This document shows, piece by piece, positions 57,015-64,000 of a stretch of DNA of 64,000 nucleotides. Under the pieces are notes generated by a model. The model searched no databases. It was not told where the DNA came from and saw nothing but the letters and a program-made list of their open reading frames with translations. Numbering within the stretch: the stretch's first letter is position 1; every line of letters begins with the position of its first letter. This DNA is from Patiria pectinifera (Eukaryota; Echinodermata; Asteroidea; Valvatida; Asterinidae). The position numbers were made by a program, and so were the translations under genes. The stretch spans positions 7,254,001-7,318,000 of the forward strand of contig CM057141.1 of NCBI GenBank assembly GCA_029964075.1, in the 5' to 3' direction.

Positions 57015-57757
57015 GGTATAAATCAAAACATTAAGTGAACTAGAAACAAAAACCACATGTACACAAACCAGTCCCTGCGTCGCCTAAACACCGGATGAGT
57101 TTTTTTGAAACTCCCGCTCTCCGGTTATCACCAATCTAATGGGCCCGCTGGCGAGGTATGTGTTGACAAGTTATAACCCACCCATCACCGCAACCCGGCA
57201 GTGGAACTGATCTTACTCCCTATATGCGTATTGAATTTCCAAAAAAGGGAAAAAAACCTTAACAAATACGCTCTAGGCGGTTTAGTCGTATAACTACACA
57301 GGTATCCATACCAGTGATTGTAAGTCTTAAATAAACGAAAATCTTCCCTAGCTGGTTGCAAACACAATGTTTTCAAAAAAAGATTCATCAGCTCACAGAG
57401 CCCCTCTTACTCCAATGTTCTACATCCCATAAAAAGAAAAGAATGAGGAACGGCCCTGCTGATGCTGATAGCAAATCCCATCCCCCTCCCATGTTTTGAA
57501 CCCTAATTCACGGCAGCAACTTTCTTGGAATGACCTTGGAACTTTCCAACAAGTTTTTAATATCAACAGATTTTTCCCTGAATTTTGCTTGCACAAAACC
57601 GGTTCTTCCTTGCTATTTTCCTAGCCAGAACACCACTTCTTTTTAAGAAAACACAAGTCTGATAAAAACTGAAATGCATGGTGGCGGCCAAACTCCATTC
57701 CATTTAACTTAAAATGTAGTGGCGACATGTATGATTACGCCCCTTCCTACTAAACAC

Positions 57758-58599
57758 AAAAACCCAGGCCTATATACAAGTACTTCGCGAGAGTTTGAAA
57801 CACCAAACGACTTTCACCAAATGGATGTGCTATACCTACCCTGGGATAAAGTAAAACGCAAGACTTATAAATACGCTTTGACGGTTGTCGACGTTGCGAG
57901 TCGATACCACGAAGCAGAACCTTTGGTTTCTAAAACGGCGGATTCCACGCGGGATGCTATCGTCAAGATTGACTCGAGATCTCCTTTGAGTTACCCCAAA
58001 ACGTTGAGAGTAGACGCTGGTACCGAATTTAAAGGCGCATTTAAAAAATGGATGACCTCAAAAAACGTCGAGATTATCGTCGGCTAACCTGGAAACCACC
58101 GATCGCAGGGTATCGTAGAAAGATTTAATAGAACGCTAGCCGAGAGACTGTTTGGTCATCAGTACGCTCAAGAAATGTTAAATACCGAGAGTAGAAACAC
58201 GCAATGGGTCGAGCGATTACCCAGCGTGATCAAGGCTATAAATGACGAAACGACAAGATTATTAGCTAAAGCGCCGTCACAGGCGGTTAAACAGAACAGG
58301 TCCGACAATCGCCGGCTAACCCCGTTAAAACAAAAGAGCAACAATTACCGCAAGACGTTATGGTTAGATATTTATATTACCCGGGCGAGCAAGAGGGGGG
58401 TACTTCGAGAAGAGCCACGGGTCCCATTTGGAGCGTAAAGATTTATAACATTGAAAAAAGAACGAGTCAATTTAAAATGGTTAACAGAAAAAAAGTGACG
58501 ACGGGCCCCACGCTGTATTACCTGCAAGACGGCCCAAAAAGGAGTTTTGTGAGACAAGAGTTTCAAGTCGTACCCGAGGACACGCAATTACCGCCGTAG
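57758..58599 (+). pseudogene. Polinton retroviral-type integrase (N-terminus missing, one stop, one frameshift)
   Basis: DDE recombinase that inserts the element. The catalytic core is visible: first Asp in NDFHQMDVLYLPWDK, second in LRVDAGTEFKGAFKKWM and the Glu in HRSQGIVERFNRTLAERL. A TAA at 58,085-58,087 interrupts it just before the third motif, and one frameshift lies near 58,370. The C-terminus contains GPIWSVKIYNI and RSFVRQEFQVVPEDTQLPP, the SH3/chromo-like tail usual for this family. The zinc-binding N-terminal part is absent; PLE copy C abuts the gene. It converges with, and overlaps, the DNA polymerase gene at the 3' end. Confidence 0.85.
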
Positions 58600-61500
58600 T
58601 GACCAAAAGCTAGCGTGTTTATACCGTCCGGTAAAATGTACGTCTTTGTGTCCAACGGACTTAACGATAGTTTATTTTGAGACACGGTGTAAAGGATGTG
58701 ATTTTCCGATCTAATGTGAGTCATGGTTTCGTAATGAGATTTCTTGTCGTAATAGTGTCGGTGTTTTAATTTCTTAGAGGTGACCGATTTTGTAACACCC
58801 TTGGCTTTTTTTCAGGTTGATGTCAGCGGTTAAAATGGAGTACATTTTAGGCCTTATGCAAACGACTTCTTGAATTATTTTACCTCCAAACTCGTCTTTA
58901 AATTTACCGATCACTTTCTTATTGGTTGGGTCGTACAAAGGATGATCCGTCGGATAGCTCGAAAGGTCGTATTGTTGCCCGTTTTGCTGCATATCTTTGT
59001 ATACGTCGTCAGTGTGCACTACGAGTACCAAACTGTCTGTATCTGTGTACATCAACCTGATTTTCTCTTTGTACTTGTCTTTCAAATGGTTGTAATAAAA
59101 ATCGTACATCAATGTCTTAAATAGATCCAAGATACTCACTCCGCAATAGATCGGTTTGTTTAACACGGTTTTAGTCTTGTACTTTTCGACAAATGACAAT
59201 TTGCATTCTGAAAATGTCGTCGTTTTGTAGCTAGGTTTCTGTATAATTTTTTTCGTATTTATCTCGATCGTCATCGTTACTGTCTCTGAGTAGGTAACCA
59301 TCAATCCTGTTTCTGACGTTTTCCATCGTCTTACCAAACACGCTGTTATCCATCAGTTTAAAAAAGTCTTTCTTAAAATCAGAGGTCGCTTTTGTTCTAA
59401 GTTGCGTGTTTTTGTCTATGTAAGATGCCATCCAAGGCGCTTGTTTAAATTGCAGCACTCGATGCACCTTTTAAGTTTCAAGCCGAGTTTGAGATACAAC
59501 TGTAACGTGACGTAGTGCAAAACATATTTTTGTTTAGGATTAAGGGTACACGTTAATTTTTGCACGTTGCTACTAGGTTCGGTATCCAATGACTCGTTTT
59601 GATAATCAGACATCCATTCTTTGGGTATGGCGATATTTTCTGGCGCTAGGGGGTAATCGTTGTGCAGGTCGTGGAGATTGTCTGGGTAATCGAGGTCTAC
59701 TTCAAAGCAGTAACCGGCGTTTGACGTTTTCCTGAGAGATAATATCTTGGACTCGGTAAACGTTTTTGTAGACGCCCATTTAAAGTCTTTGTACGGCAGG
59801 TATTGACTTATGGCCCAGCCGTAAAGATTGTTTGCATCGAGGTAGGTGATGTAACTCGACGGCTCGTTTGGATTATGGTCGGGTAGGTATTTGTTGTTGG
59901 CTTTGTGGTATCTCATACCACCCACGCTCGAGATACCACCTCTTTTTGCCTTTTCAAAAAATAAATGTTTGTCTGCGTCTTGCAATAGTTCGAGTTTAAC
60001 TTCCGAGTGTTTTAACAAGGCATCCCATGATAACCTGGGTGCAGTGTAGTAAGTAGCCGGATCTAACGCGTAGTTTGTAATACACGTTTGCCTAAAGTTT
60101 TCAAATACGCAAGCCAGTAATAACGTATCGGTAGTGACGTACAAATCGTGATATTCCCCCATGTTTTTAACTTTAAACCCGTTCCACGTCAGTTTAGCTC
60201 TGTCGTAGTCCTCTCGCGATATATTTTCGTCTTTTAGGCTGCTGTAAAATTGTTCGATGGGGGGTAGGCTGGTCTCTTGAAATCTGTCAAAGGAGTCCAT
60301 GTATTCATATGGATAAACTCCTTTTTGTAACAACGAGTCGATGTTTTGATGATTAAAATGTTCTCTGAGTAGTTAAAACGACTCTCTTGGACAAGCTTTA
60401 GATAATCTATCCAACGAAGACGCCATAAAATTAAACGAGTCTATAAATCGCATATTTCCGATCGAAAACGAAATATACTTTTCCGAATTTCTAGCGATAA
60501 ATTGTATTTCCTTTTCGTCATCGTACTCTGAAATACTCTGCATGATCAAGTGAGCGGCACCTCTATATCTACCCGTGACGTGGCAGTGATCTCTCACCTT
60601 TCTAACTTTGTTGATTTTCTTTTTGCATTCGAGGCATTTAGACTCTGTAAATCCATTTTTGTTTTCGTATTGATGTTCTTTTATTTGTTTTTCTGTTTTT
60701 GTTTTTTTTGGGTTTCTGGCACTGACAGTTGCTCGAGTAATTGGGATAAATTGGTTTCTTGCAAATCCAACACGTGTTTTATCATGATGTTCTTTAGCTC
60801 GCTCGTTAAATTTCATGGGTTGGTTTTTTTAAAATATGCAATTTATGTCGCTTTGTATTTTTAACATTTTATTTACAAACTTTGATGCAGCATCTTTACC
60901 TCTATAAGTCTCTTGATACGCATTGGTGCCGTCGCATCTAACTACTACCAACGAGTAACCGCTTGCTTTGTGAATGTTTGTCTTTTGCGTGTTTTCCTTT
61001 TTATTGTCCGAGTTTTTTTCTAATATCGATTCAAAGTCGGCATAAACTACAAACGGAGCTTTTTGTTTAAACCTGTAGCTTTTAAATTCTAATATTGGCA
61101 CATCGTTTTCGTCGACTATCCACTCGCTATTTACATATTTTCGCTTAGCGGTAGGAAATACAATCTTTGACGGATGTGTATCTATACCATTACAATCGGT
61201 CATGTGTCTATCTAATTTTACTTGCGTTCTATAATGACTCAGGCACCTTCGACAAAAATATTTCTTACTTTTATCTTTTGTAACGTTGTGAATCAATCTC
61301 GATAAATTATTTATCCAGCAGTAGTGATGCTTGTCGCCCTCAGAAAACAAAAACAGATCGATAGGTCGTGACTCTGCTTTGTAGTTTTTAGACACGTATA
61401 ACGGATATATTTCCCCCTCATAACTGTATACGTTTATCGTTAAATTATTTTGTCTTTCTATCTTTGGTATCTGGTCGATCGGTGTTGGAAAGTCTACGCC

Positions 61501-62436
61501 TTTAAATTTGAGTCCGTCGTCTTTGGTGTATACAGCAGGTTCTTCTTTATGAATTTTATATTTAGGATCTTTTTTTTATGTTATTTTTTACTTTATCCGT
61601 ATACAAGCCAAGAGCAGCTCTCAAACACCATCTCAAACACTCGTCGTCTTTGTTTCTAATGTTTATCATCGCCATTTTCTGTTTGATACATTTTGGTAGG
61701 TCAATATAAGAACTACCCCTCACGGGGTTAAACCTGTTGATGTTGATATACAACGCCATTATCTTTTTTTAAAATCCAACCCGATCCTTGATTCGTATAC
61801 CTTTCATCCTTTTTAAATAGCTGGTCGATGTCTTCTTTTAAAACCTGTTCTATTTGACTTTGATTTAAAACGACTCTCTGATCGCTAAAATGTGTAGCTT
61901 CGATCGTTTCGATCGTACCATCCGGTTTGGTTTTTTCGTATTTTATTTTTGATTGCGAGCTCTACTTTTAAACCTCTTAGCTCTCTCAATTCTGACTTGA
62001 TTTTATTTACAATTTGATCTTTATGCGTATCAAAAAATCTGACTAAATCGTCGTTAAAAAGTCTAAGAATCAGTTCCCAGTTTCTAAAGTTGTTTCTAAA
62101 TCTCCTCGTCACTCTAAACTCAGCCTCTTGAAAGTCCTCGGGTTGCCTAGAGTTTTGAATCGCCGAGAGTAAATCTTTTTTCAAAAATCGACCTTTATAA
62201 CTCGACGGGTTATATTCTAGATCGTAATTGTCTACAATCTGTTTGAGCTCATGTAGCGTCTTTTCCCTCAAGTTTTTAAATTGAGCTTCGTAGTTTTTTA
62301 TCCCGTTGATGTAGACTTTACGCGTAATAGCAACATTTTGATTGTACGGTATATTATATCGCTGGACGTAATCGCGCAGCGTGGCTTTATTCCATCTAGA
62401 GAATCCCTTAACGATTGGTCTAATCGTATTCATCAT
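58563..62436 (-). pseudogene. Protein-primed DNA polymerase B (pPolB), multiply frameshifted
   Basis: Replicative polymerase of Polintons. The N-terminal region (62,436-61,760) is a charged extension. Then GSSYIDLPKCIKQKM and INIRNKDDECLRW, the usual Polinton entry, and a zinc-finger-like CRRCLSHYRTQVKLDRHMTD. Exonuclease motifs: VYADFES (Exo I), SFNFMASSLDRL (Exo II region) and YHDLYVTTDTLL (Exo III). Polymerase motifs: YLDANNLYGWAIS (A), FKLMDNSVFGKTMEN (B) and MYTDTDSLVL (C). A Cys/His cluster (KVRDHCHVTGRYRGAAH) lies between. The C-terminus reads SENHILYTVSQNKLSLSP then TLAFGHYGGN and stops at 58,563. At least seven frameshifts separate the pieces, so it is non-functional. Length about 1,270 codons, normal for the family. 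Confidence 0.93.
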
Positions 62437-62519
62437 TTATATATATCAATATAATTTTTTTAAATTTTTTTAAGAGGTCAGACTTTTGGATTTATAAGCA
62501 ATCAGACTCACCGGCTGGT

Positions 62520-62693
62520 GAGAGAGAGATCTTCAATACGAGAGATATTGGGCCCGGTTTTGGCCTGGGGCTGAGACTGAGATATTGGGAGGGGGATCTA
62601 TTTTGGGGAGGGGGATCATTGGGAGGGGAGGGGAGGGGAGGGGAGGGGATCACTGGGAGGGGTAAAGTCTGGTATCCGGCCTTCTCCCCTACT
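62520..62693 (-). repeat. Polinton right terminal inverted repeat
   Basis: Inverse of 36,486-36,684. Here the internal gggag tract has fewer aaaatagatc units and more aggggagggg units, showing independent repeat-number change at the two ends. Immediately outside is aggtt, matching the left flank. Confidence 0.92.
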
Positions 62694-62698
62694 AGGTT

Positions 62699-64000
62699 GT
62701 TTGAAAGCAACAATTTCATGCATGACTATGAACTTGAATACCACTCTCAGCGAACCGTATACCAACGCATCAACTTACCTCTAAATCCGCAGTGAACGTA
62801 TTGAAGGCAGCACAGCTGAGTTACCAAGAGCAAAAGACACATATCTCCCACAGAACCCAATATCCAGTGAAGACGATTTCCTTCCATTTAGAATTTTTGT
62901 ATCCCTTTCATCATTCCTCAGTGGGTGAAAACTTGAAATGGAGGAACGCCTGTATAGCCCATCAGCAAATGGATCCTTTTCCCTAATGGAGATTGATCGA
63001 TGTTATATGGCGTGGTCACTTTCGCGTTCAATGCACTATGAACAATTGCCTTTATAGCAACGAACTCCATTTTTTGAGGCATTTACCGAGAGACCGAACC
63101 TCCCAATTACCCAAGCTATCAAACTAACGACGCAGCTTGCTGGCCAAATGTTTCTCACAACTTTATTTCGAAAACACAGCACTTTGAAGATTGACCTAAT
63201 ACCGTCACATGTCATTCTATCAGGCGCGGATCCAATGATAATAATATAAGATCCGCCTGTACACAGAAAGTTTGTCAGAGTTGGGTTATTTCTGCACTAT
63301 AGTGTAGACAACCCCCCCCTGCAAAATTTCTTGGATCCGCCCCTGTCTATTGATTCTGAACCCATACACAGAGTCTACATTCATAATTTACATTAACCGT
63401 TCTTAGTTGCTTTTAACAGCTTAATACGTGTTGAATTATTCCAATGTAGGAATAAGGGTTCAAGGCGTGGATCCTTCACACTTTATACCCCTTGTATGTG
63501 ACGTCACAGCTGAGGACAGGTTTTTGTTCCTCTGGTATTACGCATGATAGTCAAGTGGCTTAGAGCCAATTTTTGACAAGATCGTGACCGACTGCTCCAA
63601 AGCACCAAACTTGGCAGATAGATTCTTACACATTCTTTTTTTTAACTATATATTTTTTGGTATTCCACCTACCTCCTTGCTTAAATTACATTTTCTAACA
63701 CATCTAAGTGACCGCATAATTATGAGGGCACATGAAAGTTCCAATATGGCTACCATTATACCCTCACGTTGAGCGCATTCAACCTTTCCCCCAGATATCA
63801 ACAAAGCGTCTTGACAAACCTCAGTATGGATGAGCGCCAAATTCACAAAGTTGGAACAATACCCTATATATAACACAACTATGGAAACATCATGTGAACA
63901 ATTACAACATCATGATATTTAGCGCCCTCTATATTAAAAGCGCCCTCTTTTTAACAGTTTTAAGAATAATACAATACCCAATTATCCATACATATTATTT
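62699..64000. other. Right flank of the Polinton, no gene seen
   Basis: AT-rich sequence with short open frames only and no recognisable exon, RNA gene or large repeat. A short direct repeat agcgccctct near 63,920-63,950 is the only structure noted. Confidence 0.5.

Larger units (their letters stand above)
54903..57757 (+). mobile_element. Penelope-like element copy C (tandem, 5'-truncated)
   Basis: Begins abruptly at agctaaacaaagtatgccct, about 50 codons into the protein of copy B, and runs to ccttcctactaaacac at 57,757. Nearly identical to B, so the tandem is young or homogenised. Right of it the Polinton integrase begins. Confidence 0.85.
36486..62693. mobile_element. Polinton/Maverick element (adintovirus-like), complete but decayed
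   Basis: The 26.2-kb element has inverted terminal repeats starting agtaggggagaagg, and the direct repeat aggtt lies at both outer edges (36,481-36,485 and 62,694-62,698). Hallmark genes inside are the protein-primed DNA polymerase B, retroviral-type integrase, FtsK/A32-type packaging ATPase and major capsid protein. Removing the nested PLE block (8.7 kb), hAT MITE (1.0 kb) and palindromic element (0.6 kb) leaves about 16 kb, a normal Polinton size. Most genes carry frameshifts or stops, so this copy is no longer able to move by itself. Polintons normally make a 6-bp duplication; only 5 bp match cleanly here. Confidence 0.93.

Overview
The window is invertebrate animal nuclear DNA: intron-rich genes with GT-AG splice sites, AT-rich introns full of tRNA-derived SINEs, fold-back MITEs and minisatellites, plus a large Polinton. 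The repeat style (palindromic elements ending in GGGCCCAATT, SINEs with RNA polymerase III boxes) suggests a marine deuterostome, possibly an echinoderm such as a sea star. That assignment is an inference only. Layout: (1) 1-6.9 kb holds the last five coding exons of a monoamine oxidase gene (+), with the FAD-linking cysteine and the C-terminal membrane anchor. (2) 7.75-28.6 kb holds a complete 15-coding-exon prolidase (Xaa-Pro dipeptidase) gene (+, 482 codons) with all five metal ligands; one intron carries a 2-kb minisatellite and another carries a Penelope-like (PLE) remnant. (3) 31.2-34.9 kb holds the 3' part of a minus-strand gene with an F-type-lectin-like domain followed by a PAN/apple-like domain. 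(4) 36,486-62,693 is one Polinton/Maverick (adintovirus-like) element, bounded by inverted repeats of about 175-200 bp and a short AGGTT direct repeat. (5) 62.7-64 kb shows no gene. 

The Polinton carries a protein-primed family B DNA polymerase, a retroviral-type integrase, a packaging ATPase, a double-jelly-roll-type major capsid protein and a set of small hydrophobic or proline-rich virion-like proteins. Most genes are broken by frameshifts or stops, so the copy is dead, although a 389-aa gene and three small genes remain open. It also holds a gene with a TFIIB-type zinc ribbon and cyclin-like segment, which is unexpected for a Polinton. I found no adenain-type protease. 

The Polinton was itself a target. 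A hAT-type MITE (8-bp duplication) and a palindromic element each split a Polinton gene. Between the capsid-side genes and the integrase lies an 8.7-kb block of three PLE copies (one inverted, two in tandem) encoding an RT without a visible GIY-YIG endonuclease. Each PLE copy has a candidate type I hammerhead ribozyme in its 3' region. Insertion order is therefore Polinton first, then hAT, palindromic element and PLE. Exon coordinates below come from reading splice signals and frame by hand.
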